In this document: positions 18,821 to 28,764 of the stretch, in pieces
Position numbering within the stretch: position 1 is the stretch's first letter
Layout: every line of letters starts with the position of its first letter
NCBI RefSeq assembly: GCF_001399755.1
Contig: NZ_LJCP01000007.1
Span: forward strand, 1 to 64,000
Source: Thiohalorhabdus denitrificans
Lineage (GTDB): Bacteria; Pseudomonadota; Gammaproteobacteria; Thiohalorhabdales; Thiohalorhabdaceae
Reading direction: 5' to 3'
DNA: 64,000 nucleotides
Notes under the pieces: generated by a model
What the model saw: only the letters and a program-made list of their open reading frames with translations
Databases searched by the model: none
What the model was told of the DNA's origin: nothing
Position numbers and translations under genes: made by a program

Positions 18821-20011
18821 ATGTCCAAGGAGAAGTTTGAGCGCACCAAGCCGCACGTGAACGTGGGCACCATTGGTCACGTGGACCACGGGAAGACCAC
18901 CCTGACGGCGGCCATGACCAAGGTTTTGTCCTCGGAGTACGGCGGCGAGAGCCGTGAGTTCACGGACATCGACAACGCCCCCGAGGAGCGTGAGCGGGGC
19001 ATCACCATCGCCACGGCGCACGTGGAGTACGAGACCTCCAACCGCCACTACGCGCACGTGGACTGCCCCGGGCACGCCGACTACGTGAAGAACATGATCA
19101 CCGGCGCGGCGCAGATGGACGGCGCCATCCTGGTGGTCTCCGCGGCCGACGGCCCGATGCCGCAGACCCGGGAGCACATCCTGCTGGCCCGCCAGGTGGG
19201 CGTGCCGCAGATCGTGGTGTTCCTGAACAAGGCCGACATGGTGGACGACGAGGAGCTGCTCGAGCTCGTCGAGATGGAAGTCCGCGAGCTGCTCGACGAG
19301 TACGACTTCGCCGGCGACGATACGCCGGTGGTCGTGGGCTCCGCCCTGAAGGCCCTGGAAGGGGACACCGGGGAGCACGGCGAGGAGGCCATCAACAAGC
19401 TGGCCACCGCCATGGACGAATACATCCCCACCCCGGAACGCCCGGTGGACCAGGACTTCCTGATGCCCATCGAGGACGTGTTCTCCATCTCCGGCCGCGG
19501 CACCGTGGTGACCGGCCGTGTGGAGCGGGGCAAGATCCACACCGGGGACGAGGTGGAGATCGTCGGCCTCAAGGACACCGCCAAGACCACCGTCACCGGC
19601 GTCGAGATGTTCCGCAAGCTGCTCGACGAAGGCGAGGCGGGTGACAACGTGGGCTGCCTGCTGCGGGGCATCAAGCGCGAGGACGTGGAGCGCGGCCAGG
19701 TGCTGGCCAAGCCCGGCTCCATCACCCCGCACACCCGTTTCAAGGCCGAGGTCTACGTCCTGAAGAAGGAAGAGGGCGGCCGCCACACGCCGTTCTTTGC
19801 GGGCTACCGGCCGCAGTTCTACTTCCGGACCACGGACGTTACCGGCACCTGCACCCTGCCCGAGGGCACGGAGATGGTGATGCCGGGCGACAACGTGACC
19901 ATGGAAGTCAACCTGATCGCTCCCATCGCCATGGAGGACGGCCTGCGCTTCGCCATCCGCGAGGGCGGTCGCACCGTGGGCGCCGGCGTGGTCGCCGAAA
20001 TCCTGGAGTAA
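18821..20011 (+). CDS. tuf: Elongation factor Tu, copy 2
   Basis: Second EF-Tu gene in the classical fusA-tuf position, 396 residues. It is identical to copy 1 (2207-3397) at nucleotide level across codons 3-305 as far as I can align by eye. It differs mostly in domain III, where it reads [15 protein letters not shown] and MEVN, and ends EILE. The start ATG follows GAGGGGAGGG. The stop is only 7 nt from rpsJ, so the S10 operon has no space for a promoter or leader of its own. Confidence 0.98.
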   Translation: MSKEKFERTKPHVNVGTIGHVDHGKTTLTAAMTKVLSSEYGGESREFTDIDNAPEERERGITIATAHVEYETSNRHYAHVDCPGHADYVKNMITGAAQMDGAILVVSAADGPMPQTREHILLARQVGVPQIVVFLNKADMVDDEELLELVEMEVRELLDEYDFAGDDTPVVVGSALKALEGDTGEHGEEAINKLATAMDEYIPTPERPVDQDFLMPIEDVFSISGRGTVVTGRVERGKIHTGDEVEIVGLKDTAKTTVTGVEMFRKLLDEGEAGDNVGCLLRGIKREDVERGQVLAKPGSITPHTRFKAEVYVLKKEEGGRHTPFFAGYRPQFYFRTTDVTGTCTLPEGTEMVMPGDNVTMEVNLIAPIAMEDGLRFAIREGGRTVGAGVVAEILE

Positions 20012-20018
20012 ATTCCAT

Positions 20019-20336
20019 ATGGCCGTCGTAAAACAGCAAAAGATTCGCATCCGCCTCAAGGCCTACGATCACAAGCTTCTGGACCATTCGGCGGCGGAAA
20101 TCGTCAATACGGCCAAGCGTACCGGGGCCCGTGTGCAAGGCCCCGTTCCGCTTCCTACGCGGGTGGAGAAGTTCACCGTCCTGCGGTCCCCTCACGTGGA
20201 TAAGCGCGGCATGGACCAGTTCGAGTGCCGCACCCACAAGCGGCTGCTGGACATCGTGGACCCCACCGACCAGACGGTGGACGCCCTGATGAAGCTGGAC
20301 CTGGCGGCCGGCGTCGACGTACAGATCAAGCTCTAG
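20019..20336 (+). CDS. rpsJ: 30S ribosomal protein S10
   Basis: Head protein of the 30S subunit and NusG/NusB partner. It is 105 residues with the signature [15 protein letters not shown] and [13 protein letters not shown]. The N-terminus (MAVVKQQ) is slightly extended. The ATG follows the tuf stop by 7 nt with no clear ribosome site of its own, suggesting translation coupled to tuf. Confidence 0.96.
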   Translation: MAVVKQQKIRIRLKAYDHKLLDHSAAEIVNTAKRTGARVQGPVPLPTRVEKFTVLRSPHVDKRGMDQFECRTHKRLLDIVDPTDQTVDALMKLDLAAGVDVQIKL

Positions 20337-20348
20337 CGGGATCAGCTC

Positions 20349-20984
20349 ATGGCTATCGGTGTAATCGGAAAAAAGATCGGGATGTCCCGTGTGTTCACCG
20401 AGACCGGGGAAAGCGTTCCCGTGACGGTGATCGAGGTGACCCCCAACCGCGTCACCCAGGTAAAGGAACCCGGACGGGACGGCTACGCGGCGGTACAAGT
20501 GGCCGCCGGGGAGCGGAAACCCCATCGGACGCCCAAGCCCCTCGCCGGCCACGCGGCCAAGGCCGGGGTCGCTCCAGGCCGAATCACCCGGGAGTTCCGT
20601 CCCGCCGAGGGCGAGGAGCTTCCCGAGACCGGTGGGACCCTGGAGCTGGACCGGTTCGAGTCGGGTCAGCGCGTGGACATTAGCGGCATTACCAAAGGCC
20701 GAGGCTACGCGGGGACGATGAAGCGGTGGAACTTCGGCGGAGGTCCCGCTACCCACGGTGCCCACAAGATCCACCGCAAGGCCGGCTCGATCGGGCAGAT
20801 GCAGGACCCCGGTCGGGTGTTCAAGGGCAAGAAGATGGCCGGGCAGATGGGCGGACGCAAGACCACCCAGCAGAATCTGGAAGTGGTCCGGGTGGACACG
20901 GAGCGCAACGTCCTGCTGGTGCGGGGCGCGATACCCGGCGCGAAGGACTCCGACGTCCTCGTCCGCCCCTCCGTAAAGGCGTAA
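20349..20984 (+). CDS. rplC: 50S ribosomal protein L3
   Basis: Early-assembly 23S rRNA binder near the peptidyl-transferase centre. It is 211 residues with the conserved GIGKKIGMSRVF-type start (here GVIGKKIGMSRVF) and MAGQMGGRKTTQQNL. It lies 12 nt after rpsJ. The gene is followed by a long structured spacer, unlike the tight spacing elsewhere in the operon. Confidence 0.97.
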   Translation: MAIGVIGKKIGMSRVFTETGESVPVTVIEVTPNRVTQVKEPGRDGYAAVQVAAGERKPHRTPKPLAGHAAKAGVAPGRITREFRPAEGEELPETGGTLELDRFESGQRVDISGITKGRGYAGTMKRWNFGGGPATHGAHKIHRKAGSIGQMQDPGRVFKGKKMAGQMGGRKTTQQNLEVVRVDTERNVLLVRGAIPGAKDSDVLVRPSVKA

Positions 20985-21213
20985 TTTTCCGAGGGGGTCA
21001 GAGCCCGGCCCCTTCATGGAGAAAACAGGAAATTCAGCGCTAACACCGGGAGGTGGTCCTTGCCCGGGAGTGCGCCGCAAGTGCGGTCGCACGAACCGAC
21101 ACCGACCCGGGTAAGGGATGGGCGCGTAGCCGGTCCGGTACCAACCGGCCGGCGCGCCTCTGCGAATCGCAATCGAGTACCCCGGTGACTACGGCGGGCT
21201 GAAAGGGAAAACC
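20985..21213 (+). promoter_or_regulatory. Structured rplC-rplD spacer, possible regulatory RNA
   Basis: This 229-nt spacer has no supported gene. It can fold into a complex hairpin: CCCGGG 21063-21068 pairs with CCCGGG 21106-21111. Inside it, GTGCGCCGC (21070-21078) pairs with GCGG-T-CGCAC (21083-21092), closing an AAGT tetraloop with one bulged T. A second hairpin follows at 21121-21158: GGCGCG/CGCGCC, then GCCGGT/ACCGGC. The rplD ribosome site (GAAAGGGA) is just after. The E. coli S10 leader, where L4 binds, lies before rpsJ. Here no such leader fits before rpsJ, so this element next to rplD could be its functional substitute. That role is inferred. Confidence 0.6.
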
Positions 21214-21831
21214 ATGCAGATCCCAGTAAAGACCCCTACGAACGAGGATAAGGGCACGGCCCAACTGGCCGACGAGGTCTTCGGCGTCCCCTTCCGCGAG
21301 GGGCTGGTCCATCAGGTGGTTCAGGCCACCCTGGCCGGACAGCGGACCGGGAACCACGATACCAAGACCCGTGGCGAGGTGGCCGGCGGGGGGCGCAAGC
21401 CCTGGCGCCAGAAGGGTACCGGGCGCGCCCGGGCCGGTACCATCCGCAGCCCGCTGTGGCGTGGCGGCGGCACGGTTTTTGGCCCGACGCCGCGCTCCTA
21501 CGCCCAGAAGGTGAACAAGAAGATGCGGCAAGGGGCGCTCCGTTCGATGCTCTCCGAGCTCGCACGGCGGGAGGAGCTGCTCGTGGTGGAGGACCTCGGG
21601 GTGAAGGAAGGAAAGACCCGGGAGCTGGCCAGCACCCTCAAGGCACTTGAGGCCGAGGATGCCCTCGTCATCACCCCCTCGGGCGATGAGGCCGTTGCCC
21701 GCGCCGGCGGCAACCTGCCGCGGGTGGCCGTGATGCCGAGCAACCAAGTCGGGGCCCTCGCCCTGGTGTCGCACGCCAAGGTGGTGACCACCGAGAGTGC
21801 CCTGCGCGAGCTGGAGGAACGCCTCTCATGA
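21214..21831 (+). CDS. rplD: 50S ribosomal protein L4
   Basis: 23S rRNA binder lining the exit tunnel and, in enterics, repressor of the S10 operon. It is 205 residues with the tunnel loop containing [17 protein letters not shown]. The ATG at 21214 follows GAAAGGGA. It overlaps rplW by 4 nt (ATGA). Its position directly after the structured spacer makes autoregulation plausible. Confidence 0.97.
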   Translation: MQIPVKTPTNEDKGTAQLADEVFGVPFREGLVHQVVQATLAGQRTGNHDTKTRGEVAGGGRKPWRQKGTGRARAGTIRSPLWRGGGTVFGPTPRSYAQKVNKKMRQGALRSMLSELARREELLVVEDLGVKEGKTRELASTLKALEAEDALVITPSGDEAVARAGGNLPRVAVMPSNQVGALALVSHAKVVTTESALRELEERLS

Positions 21832-22124
21832 ACCACGAACGGCTGACCCAGGTGCTGCGTGCGCCCATCGTCACCGAGAAATCCACGCGGCTCCGCGCCG
21901 AGGGCAACCAGATTGCCTTCGTGGTGGCCCCCGATGCCACCAAGCGGGAGATCAAGAAGGCCGTGGAGGATCGCTTCGGGGTCGATGTGGAGAAAGTCCA
22001 GACCGCCAACGTGAAGGGCAAGCCCAAGCGTTTCGGTCGCATCCAAGGGCGCCGGAAGGATTGGAAGAAGGCCTACGTCCGCCTCAGCGAGGGGCAGGAC
22101 ATCGACTTCTTCGGCGCGGAATAA
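21828..22124 (+). CDS. rplW: 50S ribosomal protein L23
   Basis: Located at the tunnel exit, docking site for trigger factor and SRP. It is 98 residues with RAPIVTEKSTRL and the basic loop KGKPKRFGR. It starts within the rplD stop (ATGA overlap), which couples translation. Confidence 0.96.
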   Translation: MNHERLTQVLRAPIVTEKSTRLRAEGNQIAFVVAPDATKREIKKAVEDRFGVDVEKVQTANVKGKPKRFGRIQGRRKDWKKAYVRLSEGQDIDFFGAE

Positions 22125-22139
22125 GGGTAGGAGCCTCGA

Positions 22140-22967
22140 ATGCCGACCAAGAAACGCAAACCCACCTCTCCCGGGAGCCGTTACCGGATCACGGTGCTGC
22201 AGCCGGAGCTCCACAAGGGAGAGCCGGAAAAGAGCCTCATCGTCAAGAAGACCCGGACCGACGGCCGCAACGACGGCGGACGGATCTCGGTGCGGCGGCG
22301 GGGCGGAGCGCATAAGCGGCGCCTGCGCATCGTCGATTTCAAGCGGGACAAGGACGGCATTCCGGGGCGGATTGAGCGCCTGGAATACGATCCCAACCGC
22401 AGCGCTCATTTGGCACTGGTGGTGTACGGCGACGGCGAAAAGCGTTATATTATTGCGCCTCGCAACATCAAGGTGGGCGACCAGATCCAGTCTGGCGAGG
22501 AAGCGCCCATCCGCCCGGCCAATTGCTTACCGATCCGGAACATCCCTACCGGGACGGTAATCCATAACGTCGAGCTCAAGCCCGGTAAGGGCGGCCAGAT
22601 TGCCCGCTCCGCCGGAGCCAGCGCCCAGCTGCTCGCCCGCGAGGGCCGGGAGGCCCAGATTCGCATGGCCTCCGGCGAGGTCCGCCGCGTGAGCGTTGAC
22701 TGTCGTGCGGTAATCGGCGAGGTGGGCAATTCGGACCACGCCAACCAGGTGCTTGGCAAGGCGGGCGCAAGCCGTTGGCGGGGTCACCGGCCCAAGGTGC
22801 GGGGCGTTTCCATGAACCCGGTCGACCACCCCCATGGTGGCGGCGAGGGGCACACCAAGGGCGGTCGTCACCCGGTGACCCCCTGGGGGCAGCCCACCAA
22901 GGGCCACCGTACCCGCAACAACAAGCGCACGGAAAAGCTGATCGTCCGTCGCCGAAAGAAGAAGTAG
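22140..22967 (+). CDS. rplB: 50S ribosomal protein L2
   Basis: Essential for subunit association and peptidyl transfer. It is 275 residues with the conserved [17 protein letters not shown] motif holding the functional His, and a basic C-terminus. GTAGGAG precedes the ATG. 15 nt after rplW. Confidence 0.98.
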   Translation: MPTKKRKPTSPGSRYRITVLQPELHKGEPEKSLIVKKTRTDGRNDGGRISVRRRGGAHKRRLRIVDFKRDKDGIPGRIERLEYDPNRSAHLALVVYGDGEKRYIIAPRNIKVGDQIQSGEEAPIRPANCLPIRNIPTGTVIHNVELKPGKGGQIARSAGASAQLLAREGREAQIRMASGEVRRVSVDCRAVIGEVGNSDHANQVLGKAGASRWRGHRPKVRGVSMNPVDHPHGGGEGHTKGGRHPVTPWGQPTKGHRTRNNKRTEKLIVRRRKKK

Positions 22968-22994
22968 GCCCGCGCGGCAAGAGGGAGCGTATCG

Positions 22995-23270
22995 ATGCCT
23001 CGTTCAATCAAGAAAGGGCCCTTCGTCGACGACCACCTGGTGAAAAAGGTGGAAACGGCCTCGGCGGGGGGCGACAAGAAACCGATCAAGACCTGGTCGC
23101 GGCGTTCGACGATTACGCCGGAGATGATTGGTCTCACCATCGCCGTCCATAACGGTCGGCAGCACATCCCGGTGGCCGTCAACGAGAACATGGTCGGGCA
23201 CAAGCTCGGGGAATTTGCCCCTACCCGCAATTTCCGGGGGCATAAAGTGGACAAGAAGGCGCGTCGGTAA
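22995..23270 (+). CDS. rpsS: 30S ribosomal protein S19
   Basis: 30S head protein that contacts S13. It is 91 residues with [14 protein letters not shown] and the C-terminal [24 protein letters not shown] lies upstream. Its stop overlaps the rplV start by one base (TAATG). Confidence 0.97.
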   Translation: MPRSIKKGPFVDDHLVKKVETASAGGDKKPIKTWSRRSTITPEMIGLTIAVHNGRQHIPVAVNENMVGHKLGEFAPTRNFRGHKVDKKARR

Positions 23271-23617
23271 TGAGTGAAGAAAAGCTTGAAGCACGGGCCA
23301 TAACCCGGTCAGTGCGGCTTTCTCCGCGCAAGACCCGTCTGGTGGTGGACCAGATCCGCGGCAAGCCGGTCGAGAAGGCGCTGGAATACCTCACCTTCGA
23401 GCGGCAGAAACCGGCCCACTACGTCCGCAAGACCCTGGATTCCGCCATCTCGAACGCAGAGCACAACGAGGGGCTGGACGTGGATCAGCTCGTCGTCAAG
23501 GAAGCGTTCGTGAATGAGGGCCCGGCCCTGAAAAGGTTTCGGCCCCGGGCGATGGGACGGGCCACCATGATCCAGAAGCCCACCAGCCACATCACCATCG
23601 TGGTGGCGCAGGCATAA
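23270..23617 (+). CDS. rplV: 50S ribosomal protein L22
   Basis: Exit-tunnel protein, 115 residues. It has [15 protein letters not shown] and the beta-hairpin end [17 protein letters not shown]. The start is coupled to the rpsS stop (TAATG). 13 nt before rpsC. Confidence 0.97.
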   Translation: MSEEKLEARAITRSVRLSPRKTRLVVDQIRGKPVEKALEYLTFERQKPAHYVRKTLDSAISNAEHNEGLDVDQLVVKEAFVNEGPALKRFRPRAMGRATMIQKPTSHITIVVAQA

Positions 23618-23630
23618 AGGGACGCACGCT

Positions 23631-24305
23631 ATGGGACAGAAAGTCCACCCGATCGGGATGCGCCTGGGGATCGTCAAGAATTGGGATTCCCGCTGGCTGG
23701 CGGAGCGCAAGGAATACTCCGACCAGCTCGCCGAGGACATCCGGATCCGCAACTTCATTGAGGACCGGCTCCGGCATGCCGCCGTCTCCAAGGTGGTGAT
23801 CGAGCGCCCGGCCCGTAACGCCCGGATCAGCATTTATACCGCGCGTCCGGGCATGGTGATCGGCAAGAAGGGCGAGGACATCGAGAAGCTGCGCCGTGCG
23901 GTGCAGAAGCTCTCCTCGGAGCAGATCCATATCAATATCGAGGAGATCCGCAAGCCCGAGACCGAGGCCATGCTGGTGGCGGAGAACGTCGCCCAGCAGT
24001 TGGAGCGGCGGGTCTCCTTCCGGCGGGCCATGAAGCGCGCCGTGGGTAACGCCATGCGGCTCGGTGCCCAGGGCATCAAGATCTCCGCCGGCGGACGCCT
24101 TGGTGGCGCCGAGATCGCTCGCACCGAATGGTACCGGGAAGGCCGCGTGCCTCTGCACACCCTGCGCGCCGATATCGATTACGGTCTGGCCGAGGCCAAG
24201 ACCACCTACGGTGTGATCGGCGTGAAGGTGTGGATCTTCAAGGGCGAGGTGCTCGAGGAGCAGGAAACCTCCGCCTCCACCTCCGCTCAGGCCCAGGCCG
24301 GCTAG
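23631..24305 (+). CDS. rpsC: 30S ribosomal protein S3
   Basis: mRNA-entry protein with a KH domain. It is 224 residues with [14 protein letters not shown] at the start and the KH loop [12 protein letters not shown] short Ser/Ala/Gln-rich tail ends the protein. 13 nt after rplV. Confidence 0.97.
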   Translation: MGQKVHPIGMRLGIVKNWDSRWLAERKEYSDQLAEDIRIRNFIEDRLRHAAVSKVVIERPARNARISIYTARPGMVIGKKGEDIEKLRRAVQKLSSEQIHINIEEIRKPETEAMLVAENVAQQLERRVSFRRAMKRAVGNAMRLGAQGIKISAGGRLGGAEIARTEWYREGRVPLHTLRADIDYGLAEAKTTYGVIGVKVWIFKGEVLEEQETSASTSAQAQAG

Positions 24306-24324
24306 GCGCACTGGAGAAGAGGCC

Positions 24325-24741
24325 ATGCTACAGCCGAACAAGACCAAGTATCGGAAGCAGCAAAAGGGGCGCAACCGCGGCCTGGCGTACCGGGGCGACA
24401 AGGTCAGTTTTGGGTCCTACGCCCTGAAGGCCACCGGGCGCGGTCGGATCACCAGCCGCCAGATCGAGGCCGCCCGTATCGCCATCACCCGCCACATCAA
24501 GCGGCGGGGCAAGGTGTGGATCCGGGTCTTCCCCGACAAGCCGGTGTCCAAAAAGCCGGCGGAGGTCCGCATGGGCAAGGGCAAGGGCAACCCGGAGTTC
24601 TGGGTGGCCCAGGTGCAGCCGGGCCGGATCCTCTACGAGCTGGAAGGGGTTCCCGAGGACATCGCCCAGGAGGCCATGCGGCGCGCCTCCGCTAAGCTCC
24701 CCTTCAAGACCCGGTTCGTCAGCCGCGGCGGCGGAAACTAG
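24325..24741 (+). CDS. rplP: 50S ribosomal protein L16
   Basis: Lies near the A-site tRNA and is needed for final 50S assembly. It is 138 residues with [19 protein letters not shown] and [12 protein letters not shown]. 19 nt after rpsC with GGAGAAGAGG upstream. Confidence 0.97.
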   Translation: MLQPNKTKYRKQQKGRNRGLAYRGDKVSFGSYALKATGRGRITSRQIEAARIAITRHIKRRGKVWIRVFPDKPVSKKPAEVRMGKGKGNPEFWVAQVQPGRILYELEGVPEDIAQEAMRRASAKLPFKTRFVSRGGGN

Positions 24742-24750
24742 GAGGCGGTG

Positions 24751-24954
24751 ATGGCGAGCAAAGTTGAGGAGATTCGGAACCTGAGCGCGGAAGATCGGGC
24801 GCAGAAGCTCAAGGACCTGCGGGACGAGCAGTTCAACCTGCGCTTCCAGCACAGCACCGGTCAACTGGAGAACACGGCCCGGATGCGCCAGGTTCGCCGG
24901 GAGATCGCCCAGGTCAAGACGGTGATGAACGAACAGGTCGAGGCGGCGGAATAA
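24751..24954 (+). CDS. rpmC: 50S ribosomal protein L29
   Basis: Small two-helix protein at the tunnel exit, 67 residues, with the characteristic [20 protein letters not shown]. The ATG at 24751 lies 5 nt after GGAGG (24741-24745). A GTG one codon upstream (24748) is possible but too close to the ribosome site. One nucleotide separates it from rpsQ. Confidence 0.95.
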   Translation: MASKVEEIRNLSAEDRAQKLKDLRDEQFNLRFQHSTGQLENTARMRQVRREIAQVKTVMNEQVEAAE

Positions 24955-24955
24955 C

Positions 24956-25219
24956 ATGGCTCAGGAAACCCGTAAGCGCCGGATGAATGGCGTCGTGGTC
25001 AGTAACAAGGGCGAAAAGACCGCCGTGGTCCGCGTGAATTACCGGCGGCCGGACGAGCTCTACGGCAAGTACGTGCGGCGCTCCACCAAGCTCCACGTCC
25101 ACGACCCGGAGAACACCTGCCAGGAAGGCGACTTCGTGACCGTCGAAGAGGCCCGGAGGGTCTCCAAGAACAAGGCCTGGCGCCTCGTGGAAGTCGTGGA
25201 GAAGGCCGTCCAGGTCTAG
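24956..25219 (+). CDS. rpsQ: 30S ribosomal protein S17
   Basis: OB-fold 16S rRNA binder, 87 residues. It has the RKRRMNGVVVSNKGEKTAVV start and the KLHVHDPENTCQEGD loop. It begins 1 nt after the rpmC stop, so translation is coupled. Confidence 0.96.
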   Translation: MAQETRKRRMNGVVVSNKGEKTAVVRVNYRRPDELYGKYVRRSTKLHVHDPENTCQEGDFVTVEEARRVSKNKAWRLVEVVEKAVQV

Positions 25220-25249
25220 GCCGCGCCGAGCCCTGAGGGGAGATAGCTA

Positions 25250-25618
25250 ATGATTCAGATGCAAACCCGTCTAGGGATTGCCGATAACAGCGGGGCCCGC
25301 GAGGTACAGGCCATCAAGGTGCTCGGCGGCTCCAAGCGGCGATTCGCGAACATCGGCGATGTGATCAAGGTGACCGTCAAGGAGGCCGCCCCCCGCGGCC
25401 GCGTCAAGAAGGGCGGGGTCTACAACGCGGTGGTGGTCCGCTCCGCGAAGGGCGTGCGGCGGCAGGACGGTTCCGTGATCCGGTTCGACCGGAACGCGGC
25501 GGTCCTGCTCAACGACTCCCTCGAGCCGATCGGCACCCGGATCTTCGGTCCGGTTACCCGTGAGCTCCGGTCCAAGAACTTCATGAAGATCATATCCCTG
25601 GCCCCGGAAGTCCTGTAA
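25250..25618 (+). CDS. rplN: 50S ribosomal protein L14
   Basis: Intersubunit-bridge protein, 122 residues, beginning [19 protein letters not shown] and ending [12 protein letters not shown]. It corresponds to the first gene of the spc operon in enterics. Here the 30-nt spacer after rpsQ leaves little room for a separate promoter. Confidence 0.97.
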   Translation: MIQMQTRLGIADNSGAREVQAIKVLGGSKRRFANIGDVIKVTVKEAAPRGRVKKGGVYNAVVVRSAKGVRRQDGSVIRFDRNAAVLLNDSLEPIGTRIFGPVTRELRSKNFMKIISLAPEVL

Positions 25619-25638
25619 AGCCCGCGGGAGAGTGGCAG

Positions 25639-25959
25639 ATGCAAAGAATTAAGAAAGGCGACGATGTGGTCGTCCGCAGCGGGAAGGACGCCGGCAAGCG
25701 CGGCACCGTGCAACGGGTTCTCCCCCGGGATAACCGGGTGGTGGTCGCCAACGCGAACATGGTGAAGCGGCACGTCCGGCCCAACCCGCAGGCAGGAATC
25801 GCGGGGGGGATCCAGGAGCGGGAGGCAGCCTTGGATTTGTCCAAGGTGAACCCCTTCTGCCGGACCTGTAACAAGGGTGTCCGGATCGGATTCAAGACCC
25901 TCGAGGATGGTCGCAAGGTTCGGGTATGCCGTTCCTGCGGCGAGGCATTGGACAGTTAG
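25639..25959 (+). CDS. rplX: 50S ribosomal protein L24
   Basis: Early-assembly initiator with a KOW motif ([19 protein letters not shown]). It is 106 residues. The C-terminal part carries two CxxC pairs (CRTCNK and CRSCGE), as in many L24 proteins. 20 nt after rplN. Confidence 0.96.
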   Translation: MQRIKKGDDVVVRSGKDAGKRGTVQRVLPRDNRVVVANANMVKRHVRPNPQAGIAGGIQEREAALDLSKVNPFCRTCNKGVRIGFKTLEDGRKVRVCRSCGEALDS

Positions 25960-25970
25960 GAGTGTCGGCG

Positions 25971-26513
25971 ATGCAAGCCCGGTTACAGCAGCGCTACAAG
26001 GAGGAGCTCGCTCCCCGGCTGTTGAAGGAGTTCGGCTACGCCAGCCCCATGCAGGTTCCCCGGCTGGATAAGATCACCATCAACATGGGGGTCGGGGACG
26101 CCGCGCGGGACCGCTCCGCTCTGGATAACGCCATGGAGGAGCTGACGGCCGTCACCGGCCAGAAGCCCATGGTGACGCGGGCGCGGAAGTCCGTGGCCGG
26201 TTTCAAGATCCGGGCTGGCATGCCGGTGGGGTGCAAGGTCACGCTGCGGCGCGAGCGGATGTACGAGTTCCTCGAGCGCTTCATTCAGGTGGCTTTGCCC
26301 CGGATCCGCGATTTCCGCGGCCTGAACGGCAATTCCTTCGACGGCCAAGGCAACTATGCCATGGGCGTGACCGAACAGATCATCTTCCCCGAGGTGGATT
26401 ACGAGAAGATCGATCGCGTCCGGGGAATGGACATCATCTTTTCCACGACGGCACCCACCGACGAGGAAGCCAAGGCCCTCCTCGACGGTTTCGGTATGCC
26501 GTTCCGGAACTAA
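25971..26513 (+). CDS. rplE: 50S ribosomal protein L5
   Basis: 5S rRNA-binding protein, 180 residues, with [17 protein letters not shown] near the start and [10 protein letters not shown] at the end. I chose the ATG at 25971, 8 nt after AGGAG. An upstream in-frame ATG (25926) lies inside rplX and lacks family similarity. Confidence 0.96.
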   Translation: MQARLQQRYKEELAPRLLKEFGYASPMQVPRLDKITINMGVGDAARDRSALDNAMEELTAVTGQKPMVTRARKSVAGFKIRAGMPVGCKVTLRRERMYEFLERFIQVALPRIRDFRGLNGNSFDGQGNYAMGVTEQIIFPEVDYEKIDRVRGMDIIFSTTAPTDEEAKALLDGFGMPFRN

Positions 26514-26533
26514 GTAAAGAAGTGAGGTAGGCC

Positions 26534-26719
26534 GTGCCACGGAAATCGTTAATCGCCAAGGCCAAGCGCAAGCAGAAGTTCACGGTGCGGGAATACAACC
26601 GCTGCAACAACTGCGGACGTGCGCGCGCCTATTATCGGAAGTTCGGACTGTGCCGGCTCTGCCTCCGGAAGCACGCCCTGAAGGGCGAGGTTCCGGGCGT
26701 GACGAAGTCCAGCTGGTAG
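26534..26719 (+). CDS. rpsN: 30S ribosomal protein S14, short zinc-binding type
   Basis: Head protein of the 30S subunit. At 61 residues it is the short zinc form (C24-x2-C27 and C40-x2-C43) found in Thermus, Gram-positives and others. The usual gammaproteobacterial S14 is about 101 residues without this ribbon. The start is GTG at 26534 after GAGGTAGG. It occupies the normal position between rplE and rpsH, so it is the main copy and not a stress paralogue. Confidence 0.95.
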   Translation: MPRKSLIAKAKRKQKFTVREYNRCNNCGRARAYYRKFGLCRLCLRKHALKGEVPGVTKSSW

Positions 26720-26732
26720 TGGGGGCTGAGCA

Positions 26733-27131
26733 ATGAGCATGACCGACCCTATCGCCGACATGCTGACCCGTATCCGCAACGGGCAGATGGCCGAAAAACA
26801 CACGGTCAGCATGCCGGCCTCGAAGCTGAAAACCGCCGTCGCCCGCATCCTTCAGGAGGAAGGGTTCATCGCCGGCCATGAGGAGCACGACGAGGGGAAC
26901 GGTAAGCGCACCCTTACCGTCGAGCTCAAGTACTTCAAAGGCGAGCCGGTGATCACCTACCTCCAGCGGGCGAGCCGCCCTGGCCTCCGCCGTTACGCCG
27001 GCGCCGACGAGATCCCCAAGGTCCTCCGCGGCCTGGGGGTGGTGATCCTCACCACGTCCAAGGGCGTGATGACCGATCGCCAAGCGCGGGCCGAGAACAT
27101 CGGCGGCGAGCTACTCTGCACCGTCTACTGA
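26733..27131 (+). CDS. rpsH: 30S ribosomal protein S8
   Basis: Central-domain 16S binder and, in enterics, repressor of the spc operon. It is 132 residues, starting [18 protein letters not shown], with a C-terminal [14 protein letters not shown] motif. 13 nt after rpsN. Confidence 0.97.
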   Translation: MSMTDPIADMLTRIRNGQMAEKHTVSMPASKLKTAVARILQEEGFIAGHEEHDEGNGKRTLTVELKYFKGEPVITYLQRASRPGLRRYAGADEIPKVLRGLGVVILTTSKGVMTDRQARAENIGGELLCTVY

Positions 27132-27144
27132 GGGGAACGGACCC

Positions 27145-27675
27145 ATGTCCCGTATCGCAAATGCCCCCGTGCGGGTCCCGGAAAAGGTCGAGGTCAAGAT
27201 TGAGCCCGATACCATCCGAGTGACGGGCCCCCAGGGCGAGCTGGAGCAGCCCGTGCACCCGCGGGTCCGCATTGAGGAGGAGGAAGGCGCCCTGCGCTTC
27301 CGCCCCACCGACACCTCCCGGAAATCCGTGGCCTTCGCGGGCACCATGCGCTCGCTGGTGAACAACATGGTCACCGGCGTCAACGAAGGCTTCGAGCGGC
27401 GCCTGGAGATCAACGGGGTCGGTTACCGCGCCGACGCCAAGGGCCAGACCCTTAACCTGCAGCTTGGCTTTTCCCATCCGGTGGCCTACGAGATCCCGGA
27501 AGGGGTGTCCGTCTCCGTGGAGGGCAATGCGGTGGTGGTTCGCGGGGCGAGCAAGGAAGCCGTCGGTCAGGTTGCCGCCGACATCCGCAGCTATCGGCCT
27601 CCCGAGCCTTACAAGGGCAAGGGAATTCGCCTCGCGGATGAGCGCATTATCCGCAAAGAAGCCAAGAAGAAGTAG
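27145..27675 (+). CDS. rplF: 50S ribosomal protein L6
   Basis: Lies near the GTPase centre. It is 176 residues with two L6 folds, and the end [14 protein letters not shown] is diagnostic. The ATG follows GAGGGGAA. 13 nt after rpsH. Confidence 0.97.
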   Translation: MSRIANAPVRVPEKVEVKIEPDTIRVTGPQGELEQPVHPRVRIEEEEGALRFRPTDTSRKSVAFAGTMRSLVNNMVTGVNEGFERRLEINGVGYRADAKGQTLNLQLGFSHPVAYEIPEGVSVSVEGNAVVVRGASKEAVGQVAADIRSYRPPEPYKGKGIRLADERIIRKEAKKK

Positions 27676-27683
27676 GCGGAGCC

Positions 27684-28046
27684 ATGAGCAAGATCACGAA
27701 GAATCATCGCAGGCAACGGCGCGCCCGCAAGGCCCGCGCGAAGATCCGCGAGCAGGGGAAAGCTCGGCTGGCCGTTTTCCGGTCCTCCAAGCACATCTAC
27801 GCCCAGATCATCGACGACCAGCAGGGCCACACCCTGGCGAGCGCGTCCACCGTGGACACGGAGCTCGCCAAGGACCTGACCCAGAGCGGCAACGTTGAGG
27901 CCGCCAAAAAGGTGGGCGCTACGCTTGCCGAGCGGGCCAAACAGGCCGGGGTCGGCGACGTGGCCTTTGACCGGGGCGGGTTTCAGTACCACGGCCGGGT
28001 CAAGGCCCTCGCCGAGGCCGCGCGCGAGAACGGCCTGAAGTTCTAG
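27684..28046 (+). CDS. rplR: 50S ribosomal protein L18
   Basis: 5S rRNA binder of the central protuberance. It is 120 residues, with [17 protein letters not shown] and [20 protein letters not shown]. 8 nt after rplF. Confidence 0.97.
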   Translation: MSKITKNHRRQRRARKARAKIREQGKARLAVFRSSKHIYAQIIDDQQGHTLASASTVDTELAKDLTQSGNVEAAKKVGATLAERAKQAGVGDVAFDRGGFQYHGRVKALAEAARENGLKF

Positions 28047-28060
28047 AAAAGGAGACGGTT

Positions 28061-28573
28061 GTGGCAGGCGCGAATCCAAAAGCCGACACCCCGGCGGACG
28101 ATCTGCAGGAAAAGCTGGTTAACATCAACCGCGCGGCCAAAGCCGTCAAGGGCGGTCGCCAGTTCCGGTTTGCGGCCCTCGCTGTCGTTGGCGACGGCGA
28201 AGGAAAAGTGGGCTTCGGTCGGGGCAAGGCCCGGGAGGTGCCCGACGGCATCTCGAAGGCCATGGATCAGGCCCGCAAGCACATGCGGCACTATCCCCTG
28301 CATGGGGATACCCTCTTCCACACCGTGGAGGGGACCCACGCCGGCGCCCGCGTCCTTCTCAAGCCCGCGAGCCCTGGTACCGGCATCATCGCCGGCGGCC
28401 CGGTGCGCGCCGTAATGGAGGTGATGGGGATCAAAGACGTCCTCGCCAAGTCCCTCGGGTCGTCGAACCCGGTGAACGTGGTGCGGGCCACCTTCGATGC
28501 CCTGGACCAGATGGTCAGCCCGGAGCAGATGGCCGCCAAGCGGGGCAAGCCCGTGGACGAGATCTGGAGCTAG
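28061..28573 (+). CDS. rpsE: 30S ribosomal protein S5
   Basis: Fidelity protein at the mRNA entry. It is 170 residues with [18 protein letters not shown] and the [16 protein letters not shown] end. The start is GTG at 28061 after AAAGGAGA. Confidence 0.97.
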   Translation: MAGANPKADTPADDLQEKLVNINRAAKAVKGGRQFRFAALAVVGDGEGKVGFGRGKAREVPDGISKAMDQARKHMRHYPLHGDTLFHTVEGTHAGARVLLKPASPGTGIIAGGPVRAVMEVMGIKDVLAKSLGSSNPVNVVRATFDALDQMVSPEQMAAKRGKPVDEIWS

Positions 28574-28578
28574 AGACG

Positions 28579-28764
28579 ATGGCAGGTACCATCCGGATAA
28601 CCCTTACCAAGAGCCCCATCGGCTCGAAGCAGAAGCACCGCGCCACCCTCCGTGGGCTGGGGCTGCGCCGGATGAACCATACCGTGGAGCGGGAGGACAC
28701 CCCGCAGGTCCGCGGCATGGTCCGCGCGGTCGCCCACCTCGTGCGAGTCGAGGAGCCAGCATGA
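28579..28764 (+). CDS. rpmD: 50S ribosomal protein L30
   Basis: 61-residue L30 with [20 protein letters not shown] and [11 protein letters not shown]. It starts 5 nt after rpsE and overlaps rplO by 4 nt (ATGA), so all three are translationally linked. Confidence 0.96.
   Translation: MAGTIRITLTKSPIGSKQKHRATLRGLGLRRMNHTVEREDTPQVRGMVRAVAHLVRVEEPA

Noticed and set aside
21016-21114. Possible 32-codon peptide in the rplC-rplD spacer
   Set aside because: No ribosome site, no similarity to a known small protein, and it overlaps the strong hairpins.
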